Of a DNA stretch of 64,000 nt, positions 52,257-61,036 are shown in pieces; within the stretch, counting starts at the first letter, position 1; every line of letters begins with the position of its first letter. This DNA comes from VBCK01 sp036270655 (GTDB taxonomy: Bacteria > Pseudomonadota > Gammaproteobacteria > Burkholderiales > Burkholderiaceae_F): positions 62,001 through 126,000 of the forward strand of contig DATBCD010000030.1 of NCBI GenBank assembly GCA_036270655.1. Reading direction: 5' to 3'. The position numbers and the translations under genes are program-made. Below the pieces are notes generated by a model. It was not told the origin of the DNA. It did not search any database and worked only from the letters and a program-made list of their open reading frames with translations.

Positions 52257-52643
52257 TCACGCGTCGACCTTCAGCAGCGCGCGAATCTCCAGCAGTCGTG
52301 TCCGGATCGTGCTCTGGGTCAGCGGCTTTTCCGCCGGCGCGGGGCGCTCGCGGGCAATCGCGCCGGCCGTGTCGAGCCGATTGCGCGCTCCGTTGATGGT
52401 GAACCCCTGCTCGTACAGCAGCGAGCGGATGCGCCGGATCAGCAGGACTTCATGGTGCTGGTAGTAGCGTCGGTTGCCCCGTCGCTTGATCGGCTTGAGC
52501 TGGGTAAATTCCTGTTCCCAGTAGCGCAGGACATGCGGCTTGACCGCGCACAGCTCGCTGACCTCGCCGATTGTGAAATAGCGCTTGGCCGGGATCGGCG
52601 GCAGCGCGCCATCTGCGTCATACGGTACGTCGGAGGACTGCAT
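52257..52643 (-). CDS. MerR family transcriptional regulator
   Basis: DNA-binding protein of 128 residues with the MerR winged helix: YFTIGEVSELCAVKPHVLRYWEQEFTQLKPIKRRGNRRYYQHHEVLLIRRI. This form, located after ihfA in beta- and gammaproteobacteria, has a short C-terminus without metal-binding cysteines, and its target is unknown. ATG at 52643 is preferred; an in-frame GTG at 52661 would add six residues. It lies 30 bases or fewer after the ihfA stop, probably in the same transcript. Confidence 0.92.
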   Translation of the reverse strand: MQSSDVPYDADGALPPIPAKRYFTIGEVSELCAVKPHVLRYWEQEFTQLKPIKRRGNRRYYQHHEVLLIRRIRSLLYEQGFTINGARNRLDTAGAIARERPAPAEKPLTQSTIRTRLLEIRALLKVDA

Positions 52644-52673
52644 TTCCGATTCGAGCCGCACCCAATCCCGGGA

Positions 52674-53063
52674 TCAGCGTTCGGTCGCGCGCGAGACCGC
52701 GGCTTTCAGTTTCTGGCTTGCATGAAATGTCACCACCCGGCGTGCCGTGATCGCGATCTCTTCGCCGGTCTTCGGGTTGCGGCCTGGCCTGGTTGGCTTG
52801 TTCCTGAGCTGGAAATTCCCGAAGCCGGACAGCTTGACCGACTCACCCCGTTGCAGCGCCTGGCTGATCTCATCGAAAAAGCCATCGACCATGTCCTTGG
52901 CCTCTCGCTTGTTGAGCCCGAGCCGTTCGAACAGCGCGTCGGCCAGCTCGGCCTTGGTCAGCGTGCGAGCGCCACGCTCGGACTCCCCGCGCGGCCGCGC
53001 CGCAGGAGGAAGCTCTGGAAACTTGAACGAAGTCATCGGTTCGACGGCCATCGCGCCACTCAC
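52674..53063 (-). CDS. ihfA: integration host factor subunit alpha
   Basis: Sequence-specific DNA-bending protein, heterodimer with IhfB. It has 129 residues, with an N-terminal extension of about 30 (VEPMTSFKFPELPPAARPRGESERGA) before the HU fold (LTKAELADALFERLGLNKREAKDMVDGFFDEISQAL). The arm carries the DNA-intercalating proline region RNKPTRPGRNPKTGEEIAITARRVVTF. The extension is longer than in E. coli; an ATG at 53034 (MTSFKF) would trim it. The start overlaps the pheT stop by four bases. Confidence 0.96.
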   Translation of the reverse strand: MSGAMAVEPMTSFKFPELPPAARPRGESERGARTLTKAELADALFERLGLNKREAKDMVDGFFDEISQALQRGESVKLSGFGNFQLRNKPTRPGRNPKTGEEIAITARRVVTFHASQKLKAAVSRATER

Positions 53064-55510
53064 TGACGGACGCGGGCCCCCAGTACGATCGTCAGGTGCT
53101 CAACGATCGCGCCGCAGGCTGCATCTGCGTCGGAGTCCGAAAGCGAGCGTCGAGTATCTTGCAGAACCACTCGGAAGGCAAGACTTTTCTCCTTATTTAA
53201 CAACACGTTAGCGGGCGCTTTCGACGCGTCTGCGGTGTGGCCGAGGGACGGACGAAATACGTCAAACAGCTTAACGTCGCGCAGGACCGCCAGACGGTGG
53301 TCGCGGGCCGACAAGCGCGCGATTTCCTCAAGTACGCGCGCCGCAGGCAACTCTTCGGGTACCCAAATCGCGATATCCCGTATCACCGCGGGGACCTCGG
53401 CAATCGGCATCGCACGCGGCAGGGGCACGACCAGCAGCGGGTCAACCTGCACTTCGAACAGCATCGCGTGTCCGGGCAACCCGTACTTCTGCCCCAACCG
53501 CGGGTGCAGCTGCCCGATCCAGCCGACCGCCTGCTCCCCGATCTGGACCCGCGCGCAGCGGCCCGGATGCAGCGCGGGGTGCGTCGCGGCGACGAACCGA
53601 GCCTGCAGCGGACTGATCAGGCGCTCCAGATCGCCTTTGAGATCGAAGAAGTCGACCTCGCGGGCCGGCATGGCCCACTGCTCGTCGTCGGCACTGCCGT
53701 AAGCCAACGCTCCCAGCAGCGTCGGCTGCGCCACCCCACCCACTTGCAGCGGCCCCTCCGGCTGGCCCGGTTCGAGTCGGAACACGCGGCCGACCTCGAA
53801 AAGGCGAGCGCGCGTCGCCTGATTGTTCAGGTTGTGTTTCAGAATCGAGACCAGGCCGCCAAATAGCGTCGTGCGCATCACCGCAAGCTGCGCGGCAATG
53901 GGATTGACAACGGGGATCTGCCCGCCAGGCAACGCGAAATCCGCCTCCCAGGCCGGATCCACGAACGAGTAGTTGATCAGCTCCTGGTAGCCGGCCTCCA
54001 CCATCCGCAATCGCAGGTCATGCGGTCCGCGCAAGCCCTCCGGGGCCGGCACCATTCGCGCGGCGGCCACAGGCGGATCGGCAGGAATGCGCTCGTAACC
54101 GACCACGCGCGCGACCTCCTCGATCAGGTCCTCCTCGATCTGAAGGTCGAATCGATACGTCGGGGGATCGACCACGAAGGCATTGCCGCTTTCAGAGAAA
54201 GCAAATTGCAGCCTGGAGAAGGCATCGGCGATCTGATCGTCGCCGACGGGCATCCCGAGCACCTTGCGACAGCGCTCGCTTCGCATCCGGATTGGCGCCC
54301 GCTGCGGCAGCCGGACAACCTGATCGTCGATCGGCCCGACGCGGGTGCGGCCCGTGCCGCAGATATCGACGATCATCCGGGTGGCTGCCTCGATATGCTC
54401 GACGTGGGTGGCGAAGTCCACGCCGCGTTCGAAGCGGTGCGCCGCATCGGTGGTCAGATTCAGCCGTCGCGTCCGGCCCTGGATCGCCTCCGGCCACCAG
54501 AACGCCGCTTCCAGATAGATGTCGGCGGTGTCCAGCGTCACCGCGGTCGATTCGCCGCCCATGATGCCCGCCAGCGACTGCACGCCGCGCTGATCGGCGA
54601 TCACGCCGATTTCGGGGTCCAGATCGACCGGGCGGCCATTGAGCAGCTGCAAGCGCTCGCCGCTGCGCCCCCATCGGACCACCAGTGGCCCGCGCAGCGC
54701 GCTCAGGTCGAATACGTGGGTCGGCCGCCCCACCTCGAGCATCAGATAGTTGGAAATGTCGACCAGCGCGGACACCGATCGAAGACCGCTGCGCTCCAGG
54801 CGCGAGCGCATCCATGGCGGGGTCAGGGCGCGGGCGTCGAGCCCCCGTAGCACGCGTCCCGAAAAGCGCCCGCACAGCTCGGGCGCCTCGATTCGGACCG
54901 CGAGCTTTTCATCGCTGGTCGGAGGCACGACCGGGAAAACCGGCGCACGCAGCGCGCTGCCCGTCAGCGCCGCCGCTTCGCGCGCGACCCCGAGCACGCT
55001 CAGGCAGTCGCCCCGATTTGGAGTGACCTTGATCTGCAGGCATTGCTCGTCCAGGTCCAGCGCCCGCCGCAGCGATTCGCCCACCGGTGCATCGGGCGGC
55101 AGCACCAGCAGCCCGCTCTGATCGTCGGACAGGCCCAGCTCGCGGGCCGAACACAACATGCCGTCGGAGGCCACGCCGCGCCTGGTCGAGGAGGCGATCG
55201 ATACGTCGCCGGGCAGCCGGGCGCCCGGCAGCGCGCACGGCGCGCGCATTCCGGCTACGACGTTCGGCGCCCCGCAGACGATCTGTACCGGCTCGGCCGT
55301 GCCCACGTCGACCCGGCACAGCTTCAGGTGATCGGAGTTCGGATGGGGCGCGACCTCCAGCACGCGGGCCACGACCACGCCCGAAAACGGCGGCGCGGCC
55401 GGCTCGACCGCCTCCACTTCGACCCCGCCCATCGTCAGAGTCTCGGCGAGCGATTGCGTGTCGATCGGCGGATCGCAAAACTGCCGCAGCCACTGCTCGG
55501 GAATCTTCAC
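53060..55510 (-). CDS. pheT: phenylalanyl-tRNA synthetase beta subunit
   Basis: Beta chain of the (alpha-beta)2 synthetase, with editing and tRNA-binding roles. The 816 residues include the tRNA-binding EMAP-like domain (GVVVARVLEVAPHPNSDHLKLCRVDVG), the B3/4 editing domain, the B5 domain (IRMRSERCRKVLGMPVGDDQIADAF), a catalytic-like core and the C-terminal anticodon-recognition FDX-ACB domain. It follows pheS after 21 bases, with ihfA coupled at its end, the standard pheST-ihfA arrangement. Confidence 0.98.
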   Translation of the reverse strand: MKIPEQWLRQFCDPPIDTQSLAETLTMGGVEVEAVEPAAPPFSGVVVARVLEVAPHPNSDHLKLCRVDVGTAEPVQIVCGAPNVVAGMRAPCALPGARLPGDVSIASSTRRGVASDGMLCSARELGLSDDQSGLLVLPPDAPVGESLRRALDLDEQCLQIKVTPNRGDCLSVLGVAREAAALTGSALRAPVFPVVPPTSDEKLAVRIEAPELCGRFSGRVLRGLDARALTPPWMRSRLERSGLRSVSALVDISNYLMLEVGRPTHVFDLSALRGPLVVRWGRSGERLQLLNGRPVDLDPEIGVIADQRGVQSLAGIMGGESTAVTLDTADIYLEAAFWWPEAIQGRTRRLNLTTDAAHRFERGVDFATHVEHIEAATRMIVDICGTGRTRVGPIDDQVVRLPQRAPIRMRSERCRKVLGMPVGDDQIADAFSRLQFAFSESGNAFVVDPPTYRFDLQIEEDLIEEVARVVGYERIPADPPVAAARMVPAPEGLRGPHDLRLRMVEAGYQELINYSFVDPAWEADFALPGGQIPVVNPIAAQLAVMRTTLFGGLVSILKHNLNNQATRARLFEVGRVFRLEPGQPEGPLQVGGVAQPTLLGALAYGSADDEQWAMPAREVDFFDLKGDLERLISPLQARFVAATHPALHPGRCARVQIGEQAVGWIGQLHPRLGQKYGLPGHAMLFEVQVDPLLVVPLPRAMPIAEVPAVIRDIAIWVPEELPAARVLEEIARLSARDHRLAVLRDVKLFDVFRPSLGHTADASKAPANVLLNKEKSLAFRVVLQDTRRSLSDSDADAACGAIVEHLTIVLGARVRQ

Positions 55511-55531
55511 CGCTCGAACCCGTCGTTGCCG

Positions 55532-56548
55532 TCAGTTGAATTGCTTCAGGAACCGCAGGTCGCCGGTGAAAAAATGCCTCAGATCGTCGACCCCATAGCG
55601 CAGCATCGTCAGCCGCTCCAGCCCCGAGCCGAACGCGAAGCCGATCGTGCGTTCCGGATCGAACCCGAAATTCCTGACCACGGCCGGATGCACCTGGCCG
55701 GCCCCGGAGATCTCGAGCCACTGGCCCGCGCGCGGCCCGCTGGCGAACATCATGTCGATCTCGGCCGATGGCTCGGTGAACGGAAAGTAAGACGCGCGAA
55801 ACCGCACCCGCAGATCGTCGCTTTCGAAGAAGCGCCGTAGAAAGTCCGTGTACACGCCCTTCAGGTCGGCAAAGCTGACATCGTGGTCGAGCCACAGACC
55901 CTCGACCTGGTGGAACATCGGCGAATGCGTGGCGTCGCTGTCGACCCGGTAGGTGCGGCCCGGCGCTATCACGCGCACCGCCCCGCGGTGCTGGCGCGCA
56001 TAGCGCACCTGCATCGGCGAGGTGTGCGTCCGCAGCAGCAGCGGCCGGCCGGCCGAGTCGCTGGCGTCGACGTAAAAAGTGTCCTGCATCGAACGGGCAG
56101 GATGGTTTTCCGGGTTGTTCAGCGCAGTGAAGTTGTACCAATCGGTCTCGATTTCGGGTCCATCGGCCACGTCGAAGCCGATCGAGCGGAAGATCTGCTC
56201 GATCCGGATCCAAGTGCGGATCACCGGGTGGATGCCGCCGCGGCTGCGCGCGCGCCCGGGCAGAGTGACATCGATCCCATCCGTCGTAAGCTGGGCCGAC
56301 AGAGCCGCGTCGGCCAGCTGCTGGCGACGCTCGACCAGCAACTGCTCGATCGCCTGCTTGGCGGCATTCAGGCGCGCCCCTTCGACCCGGCGCTGCTCGG
56401 GGTCGAGGCGCGCCAATGTCTTGAGCCGTTCGGTGAGCAGGCCGGCCTTCCCCAGAAAACGGGCCTTCTCGTTCTCCAGGTCGGCCGGCCGCGTGGCCGA
56501 AGCGAAGGCGCTGCGCGCCTCGGCGATCAGGTCGTCGATCGATGGCAT
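55532..56548 (-). CDS. pheS: phenylalanyl-tRNA synthetase alpha subunit
   Basis: Catalytic class-II subunit. The 338 residues have an N-terminal coiled coil (ENEKARFLGKAGLLTERLKTLARL), motif 1, motif 2 with RTHTSPMQVRYA, and the Phe-pocket motif FRASYFPFTEPSAEIDM. Motif 3 is FGSGLERLTMLRYGVDDLRHF. The start ATG 56546-56548 (MPSIDDLIAEARSAF) is the family form. rplT lies 12 bases upstream in the same direction. Confidence 0.98.
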   Translation of the reverse strand: MPSIDDLIAEARSAFASATRPADLENEKARFLGKAGLLTERLKTLARLDPEQRRVEGARLNAAKQAIEQLLVERRQQLADAALSAQLTTDGIDVTLPGRARSRGGIHPVIRTWIRIEQIFRSIGFDVADGPEIETDWYNFTALNNPENHPARSMQDTFYVDASDSAGRPLLLRTHTSPMQVRYARQHRGAVRVIAPGRTYRVDSDATHSPMFHQVEGLWLDHDVSFADLKGVYTDFLRRFFESDDLRVRFRASYFPFTEPSAEIDMMFASGPRAGQWLEISGAGQVHPAVVRNFGFDPERTIGFAFGSGLERLTMLRYGVDDLRHFFTGDLRFLKQFN

Positions 56549-56560
56549 CGCGCGCACGCC

Positions 56561-56920
56561 CTAGGCGGCGCGCAGCGACTTGACCCGGTCGACGATCGCG
56601 GCAAACGCGGGCTTGTCCAGCACGGCCATGTCCGCCAGCACCTTGCGGTCCAGGTCGATCGCGGCCCGGCGCAATCCGTTGATGAAGACGCTGTAGGACA
56701 GATCGTGCTCACGCACGGCCGCATTGATGCGCGCGATCCACAGCGAGCGGAATTCGCGCTTGCGCTGGCGGCGGTCGCGATAGGCGTACTGGCCCGCCTT
56801 CATCACGGCCTCTTTGGCGACCCGGAACGCGCTGCTGCGGCGCTGCGTGTAGCCCTTGGCCTGCGCCAGCACCTTCTTGTGGCGCGCGCGGCTGGTGACT
56901 CCTCTTTTTACGCGAGGCAT
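56561..56920 (-). CDS. rplT: 50S ribosomal protein L20
   Basis: Early-assembly 23S rRNA-binding protein, 119 residues, beginning MPRVKRGVTSRARHKKVLAQAKGY with YRDRRQRKREFRSLWIARINAAVREHDLSYSVFI. In E. coli L20 represses rpmI-rplT translation by binding the leader; whether this applies here is not shown. It lies ten bases after rpmI. Confidence 0.98.
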   Translation of the reverse strand: MPRVKRGVTSRARHKKVLAQAKGYTQRRSSAFRVAKEAVMKAGQYAYRDRRQRKREFRSLWIARINAAVREHDLSYSVFINGLRRAAIDLDRKVLADMAVLDKPAFAAIVDRVKSLRAA

Positions 56921-56930
56921 GCCGCTCTCC

Positions 56931-57128
56931 TCAGGCGTACGGAAGCATGCGCTTCACCGAGGCCGCGTCGGAGGCGTGAATCGCGACCGGGCCGCGCAGG
57001 TGGCGCTTGTTCTTCGTGCTCTTCTTGGTCAGAAGGTGGCGCTTGAACGCCTGACCGCGCTTGATCGATCCGCCCGGGCGGACCGCGAAGCGCTTGGCGG
57101 CGCTCCTTTTCGTCTTCATCTTCGGCAT
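56931..57128 (-). CDS. rpmI: 50S ribosomal protein L35
   Basis: Small basic ribosomal protein of 65 residues: MPKMKTKRSAAKRFAVRPGG, then KRGQAFKRHLLTKKSTKNKRHLRG. The Shine-Dalgarno CAGGAG precedes its ATG. It sits between infC and rplT. The 114-base gap to the infC stop could carry an L20-binding leader, but no fold was verified. Confidence 0.98.
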   Translation of the reverse strand: MPKMKTKRSAAKRFAVRPGGSIKRGQAFKRHLLTKKSTKNKRHLRGPVAIHASDAASVKRMLPYA

Positions 57129-57242
57129 GACGCCTGCTCCTGGTTATTGATGCCGCCGGGCGCCCGGTCCATGAACCGGGACTTCGATTGCCTGCGACAC
57201 TTGTTTTGCAGCCTCGCCTTGCAGCGGATCGGCCGCGACTTC

Positions 57243-57764
57243 CTACTTCTTGCGCCTCGGCGAAAGCACCATCACCATCTGACGGCCCTCGAGGCGGGGC
57301 ATCGCTTCGACCTGGCTGATCGTCTCCAGGTCCGCTTTGACCCGTTCCAGCACTTTCAGCCCCAGCTCCTGGTGCGCCATCTCGCGCCCGCGAAAGCGCA
57401 TTGTCACCTTGGCCTTGTCGCCTTCCTCCAGGAACTCCGTGAGCTTCCTGACCTTGGTCAGGTAGTCGTTCTCATCGGTGGCCGGGCGGAACTTGATTTC
57501 CTTGATCTGGATCTGCTTCTGCTTGAGCTTCGCCTCGTGAGCCTTCTTCTGCTCTTCGTAGCGAAACTTGCCGTAATCCATCAGCCGGCAGACCGGCGGA
57601 ACAGCGGTCGGTGCGATCTCGACCAGATCTACGTCGGCCTCCTCCGCCATCCGGAGCGCATCGGCGGTTCGAACCACTCCGAGCGCTTCACCCTCGGTTC
57701 CGATCAATCGAACTTCTGGAACCGTAATCTCGCCGTTGAGTCGATGCGCACGTTCTTGAGCGAT
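57243..57764 (-). CDS. infC: translation initiation factor IF-3, AUC start
   Basis: Keeps ribosomal subunits apart and checks the start codon on the 30S subunit. The N-domain RAHRLNGEITVPEVRLIG only appears when translation begins at ATC (57762-57764), which has a strong Shine-Dalgarno AAAGGAG nine bases before it. There is no ATG, GTG or TTG at that place; the first standard start (TTG at 57707) would delete conserved residues. From ATC the protein has 173 residues, the normal length, with MDYGKFRYEEQKK, KEIKFRPATDENDY and VTMRFRGREMAHQ. A rare AUU/AUC/AUA start is known in infC and allows self-regulation by IF-3. Confidence 0.97.
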   Translation of the reverse strand: MAQERAHRLNGEITVPEVRLIGTEGEALGVVRTADALRMAEEADVDLVEIAPTAVPPVCRLMDYGKFRYEEQKKAHEAKLKQKQIQIKEIKFRPATDENDYLTKVRKLTEFLEEGDKAKVTMRFRGREMAHQELGLKVLERVKADLETISQVEAMPRLEGRQMVMVLSPRRKK

Positions 57765-57832
57765 GGTTGTTGACTCCTTTGAAAAATATCGAGCCGCTTG
57801 CCCCAGCCGCCGGATTGCGCGTTCGGCCTGCC

Positions 57833-59758
57833 CTACTTGCCGGCCGCACTGTTGCTTCGCTGCTCGACCTCCAGCCGCAGCCGCTCCGAAAAGGCCCCCA
57901 GGGACATCACCCCCAGATCAACCCCCCCACGAGCGCGCACGGCCACCGTTCCCGCCTGCAACTCCTTGTCTCCGACCACGCAGATGTAGGGAAGCTTTTG
58001 CAGGGCAAGACTGCGGATTTTATATCCGATCTTGTCGTCCCGCAAATCCGATTCGGCCCTAAATCCTTGTTTTTTCAGCTCTTCGGCGAGCTTCGCGGCG
58101 TAGTTGCGCTGATGCTCGGTAATGCTGGCCACGGCCACTTGCACCGGCGCCAGCCACGGCGGCAACGCACCAGCATAGTGCTCGATCAGAATCCCGATGA
58201 AGCGCTCGAGTGAACCGAGGATCGCGCGGTGCAGCATGACCGGCACCCGCCGCGCGTTGTCTTCCGCCACGTACTCGGCGCCCAGGCGACCCGGCATCAA
58301 GAAATCCACCTGCATCGTGCCGCACTGCCAGGACCGCCCGATCGAGTCCTTCAGGTGGTACTCGATCTTCGGCCCGTAGAACACCCCCTCGCCCGCCGCC
58401 GTCTCGAACTCACACCCGGACTGCCGCAAGGACTCCATCAGCGCGTGCTCGGCCTTGTCCCACAGCTCGTCGGTCCCGATCCGGCGCGCCGGCCGAGTGG
58501 CGATCTTGTAGGCGATTTGGTCGAAGCCGAAGTCGCGATACACGCGCTGCAGCAGCGTCGTGTAGGCGGCGCATTCCGGCAGGATCTGGTCCTCGGTGCA
58601 GAAAATGTGTCCGTCGTCCTGGGTGAAGCCGCGCACCCGCATGATTCCGTGCAGGGCCCCCGAGGCCTCGTTGCGATGGCACTGGCCGAATTCCCCGTAG
58701 CGCAGCGGCAGGTCGCGATAGGAGCGCAGGTTCGATTTGTAGATCTGCACGTGACCAGGGCAGTTCATCGGCTTGATCGCGTAATGCCGGTTCTCCGACT
58801 CGGTCGTGAACATGTTCTCGCGGAAATTCTCCCAGTGCCCGGTCTTCTCCCAGATGCTCCGATCGAGCAGCTGTGGACCCTTGACTTCCAGGTATCCGTT
58901 GTCACGGTATACCTTGCGCATGGTCTGCTCGACCTGCTGCCATATGGTCCAGCCCTTGGGGTGCCAGAACACCAGGCCCGGCGCCTCTTCCTGCAGGTGA
59001 AAGAGGTCCAGCTCCTTTCCCAGCCGGCGGTGGTCGCGTTTCTCGGCCTCTTCCAGCATATGCAGGTAGGTGTCCAGATCCTCCTTGCGGGTCCAGGCGG
59101 TCCCGTAGATCCGCTGCAGCATTTCGTTGCGGCTGTCCCCGCGCCAGTAGGCTCCTGCCACCTTGGTGAGCTTGAACACCTTGAGTCGCCCGGTGGACGG
59201 CACGTGCGGCCCCCGGCACAGGTCGACGAAGCGCCCCTCGCGATACAGCGAGACCTCCTCTCCGGGGGGGATCGACTCGATGATCTGCGCCTTGTAGTGC
59301 TCACCGATCGATTCGAAGAACCGGATCGCGTCGTCGCGTTGCCAGACCTCGCGGTGAACCGGCTCGTCCAGGGCGGCGAGCTCGGACATCTTGCGCTCGA
59401 TCGCCGACAGGTCCTCCGGCGTAAACGCGCGCTTGTAGGAGATGTCGTAATAGAACCCGTTCTCGATCACCGGCCCGATCGTCACCTGGGCATCAGGAAA
59501 CAGTTCCTTGACCGCGTAGGCGAGCAGGTGCGCCGTCGAGTGGCGTATCACCTCCACGCCATCGGCGTCGCGGTCGGTGACGATCCTGACACTGGCATCG
59601 CGTTCGACCAGGAACGAGGTGTCGACCAGGCGGCCGTCGACCCGGCCCGCGAGCGCCGCTTTGGCCAGCCCGGGACCGATCGACGCGGCGATTTCGGCCA
59701 CCGTAACCGGGTGATCGAACAGGCGCTGCGAACCGTCGGGAAGGGATATCTGAGGCAT
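57833..59758 (-). CDS. thrS: threonyl-tRNA synthetase
   Basis: Class-II synthetase of 641 residues: N-terminal TGS domain (MPQISLPDGSQRLFDHPVTVAEIA), editing domain with HSTAHLLAYAVKELFPDAQ, and the catalytic core with motif 2 around YRDLPLRYGEFGQCHRNEASGAL. The zinc ligand is in the region AIKPMNCPGHVQIYKS, motif 3 is VMLHRAILGSLERFIGIL, and the anticodon domain is at the C-terminus. It heads thrS-infC-rpmI-rplT-pheS-pheT-ihfA. No operator resembling the E. coli thrS leader was identified. A tRNA-Val gene lies 19 bases upstream. Confidence 0.98.
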   Translation of the reverse strand: MPQISLPDGSQRLFDHPVTVAEIAASIGPGLAKAALAGRVDGRLVDTSFLVERDASVRIVTDRDADGVEVIRHSTAHLLAYAVKELFPDAQVTIGPVIENGFYYDISYKRAFTPEDLSAIERKMSELAALDEPVHREVWQRDDAIRFFESIGEHYKAQIIESIPPGEEVSLYREGRFVDLCRGPHVPSTGRLKVFKLTKVAGAYWRGDSRNEMLQRIYGTAWTRKEDLDTYLHMLEEAEKRDHRRLGKELDLFHLQEEAPGLVFWHPKGWTIWQQVEQTMRKVYRDNGYLEVKGPQLLDRSIWEKTGHWENFRENMFTTESENRHYAIKPMNCPGHVQIYKSNLRSYRDLPLRYGEFGQCHRNEASGALHGIMRVRGFTQDDGHIFCTEDQILPECAAYTTLLQRVYRDFGFDQIAYKIATRPARRIGTDELWDKAEHALMESLRQSGCEFETAAGEGVFYGPKIEYHLKDSIGRSWQCGTMQVDFLMPGRLGAEYVAEDNARRVPVMLHRAILGSLERFIGILIEHYAGALPPWLAPVQVAVASITEHQRNYAAKLAEELKKQGFRAESDLRDDKIGYKIRSLALQKLPYICVVGDKELQAGTVAVRARGGVDLGVMSLGAFSERLRLEVEQRSNSAAGK

Positions 59759-59777
59759 GGGATAAATGGGATAAACC

Positions 59778-59854
59778 TGGTAGGCGCGATTGGACTCGAA
59801 CCAACGACCCCCACCATGTCAAGGTGGTGCTCTAACCAGCTGAGCTACGCGCCT
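59778..59854 (-). tRNA. tRNA-Val (anticodon GAC)
   Basis: A 77-base tRNA with encoded CCA. On the minus strand AGGCGCG pairs with CGCGCCT. The anticodon stem CCACC/GGTGG encloses TTGACAT, giving GAC, which reads GUC/GUU. D arm GTAGCTCAGCTGGTTAGAGC and T loop GTTCGAGTC are typical. A TATGAT box (complement of 59866-59871), 12 bases before its 5' end, may be its -10. It is followed by thrS on the same strand, possibly co-transcribed. Confidence 0.97.
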
Positions 59855-60000
59855 AAGGGCCGACGATCATACACGAGGCATTACAATCGCCCGCGGACCC
59901 GTGACGGCGATGACCGGCCTGTCATGGCGATGAAACGAATGCTTCACGAATCCGACAACGCGCGCGAATAAAGTGCGGCGATTCTACGGGGGAAAGGCCG

Positions 60001-60801
60001 ATGTCCTCGCGTAATGCGCAGCGTTTCCCGCTGCTGGGAACTCTTGAGAGGGCGCAGCGCGACCCGCGCCTGTCGGTTGGCCTCGCGCGCGGTCCAGCGG
60101 ACATCGAAGACGCTCAGCGCCTGCGCTACGAGGTCTTCGCGCTGGAAATGGGAGCGCAGCTGGTTGCCACCGACGATGCGATCGACCAGGACGAGTTCGA
60201 TCCGTTCTGCGATCACCTGATCGTGCGCGACGTCGACACCACGCGCGTGGTCGGCACCTACCGGATCCTGCCTCCCCACAAGGCCAGGGAGCTGGGCAAG
60301 CTGTATTCGGAAAACGAATTCGACCTGTCGCGGCTGACGCATCTGCGGCCGTCGCTGATCGAGGTCGGTCGCTCGTGCGTACATGCGGACTATCGCCAGG
60401 GCAGCGCGATTTTGCTGCTGTGGGCCGGGCTGGCTCAGTACATGAAGGCCGCCAGCTATCGGCACCTGATCGGCTGCGCCAGCGCGCCGCTGGGCGACGG
60501 CGGGATGCAGGCTGCGCGTCTGCGCGACGAGCTTCAAAGTTACCTGGCGAGCCCCGAGTACCGGGTCTTTCCGCGCCTCCCGTTCCCGCACGAGCGCATT
60601 CCGCGCGCGGCCGCCTCGGAGATCCCGCCCCTGATCAAGGGATACCTCAGGCTCGGCGCGAAGGTGTGCGGCGAGCCGGCCTGGGACCCCGATTTCAACA
60701 GCGCGGACTTCCTGATCTGGCTGTCGCTGGACGGAATCAGCCGCCGCTACGCGCGCCACTTCGATCTGCTGGCGGCGCAGCTGGCGGCGAGGCGGGCCTG
60801 A
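60001..60801 (+). CDS. olsB: GNAT-type acyltransferase, ornithine lipid synthase OlsB-like
   Basis: Expected to transfer a 3-hydroxyacyl group from ACP to the alpha-amino group of ornithine, making lyso-ornithine lipid. The 266 residues match the OlsB/hemolysin-like GNAT family: QRLRYEVFALEMGAQ, DEFDPFCDHLIVRD, VVGTYRILPPHKA, LIEVGRSCVHADYR and KGYLRLGAKVCGEPAWDPDFNSADFLIWL. The ATG at 60001 is preceded by GGGGGAAAGG. The usual downstream partner, an OlsA-like O-acyltransferase, is missing or reduced to a fragment. A related autoinducer-synthase-like acyltransferase is an alternative. Confidence 0.78.
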   Translation: MSSRNAQRFPLLGTLERAQRDPRLSVGLARGPADIEDAQRLRYEVFALEMGAQLVATDDAIDQDEFDPFCDHLIVRDVDTTRVVGTYRILPPHKARELGKLYSENEFDLSRLTHLRPSLIEVGRSCVHADYRQGSAILLLWAGLAQYMKAASYRHLIGCASAPLGDGGMQAARLRDELQSYLASPEYRVFPRLPFPHERIPRAAASEIPPLIKGYLRLGAKVCGEPAWDPDFNSADFLIWLSLDGISRRYARHFDLLAAQLAARRA

Positions 60802-60806
60802 CCGGC

Positions 60807-60923
60807 ATGCAGCTGCCACGAGCGGTTCGACTGGCCCTGTCGTTGCTTGGACGTCTGGCCAAGCCGCGGCGGCGCCCGCGGCGGCAGGACCCGCTGCGGC
60901 ACATTTATCTGTCGCCGTTCTAA
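60807..60923 (+). CDS. short ORF, possible remnant of an OlsA-type acyltransferase
   Basis: Open frame of 38 residues beginning MQLPRAVRLALSLLGRL, five bases after the olsB-like stop, ending just before palindromic repeats. The Arg/Leu-rich opening resembles the N-terminus of lysophospholipid acyltransferases often encoded after olsB, but the length is far too short for such an enzyme. It may be a broken gene or a chance frame. Confidence 0.3.
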   Translation: MQLPRAVRLALSLLGRLAKPRRRPRRQDPLRHIYLSPF

Positions 60924-60925
60924 CA

Positions 60926-61030
60926 CCACCCTCTCCCTGACCCTCTCCCGCGAAGCGGGAGAGCGGACCGGTAAGCGTCGCCCTTCTCCCCTCTCCCCCG
61001 CGAGTGGGAGAGGGGCGGGGGAGAGGGTGC
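60926..61030. repeat. REP-like palindromic repeats, copies 5 and 6 (tandem pair)
   Basis: CTCTCCCGC/GCGGGAGAG with loop GAA (60943-60963), and CCCCTCTCCC/GGGAGAGGGG (60988-61015), with the CACCCTCTCCCTGA and GGGGGAGAGGGTG flanks in inverted order. The pair fills the gap between the convergent olsB region and relA and may terminate transcription from both sides. Confidence 0.85.
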
Positions 61031-61036
61031 CGCTAC

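Noticed and set aside
57081..57242. L20-type leader or pseudoknot operator upstream of rpmI
   Set aside because: I could not find complementary segments clear enough to claim it by eye. It would need a covariance or folding test.
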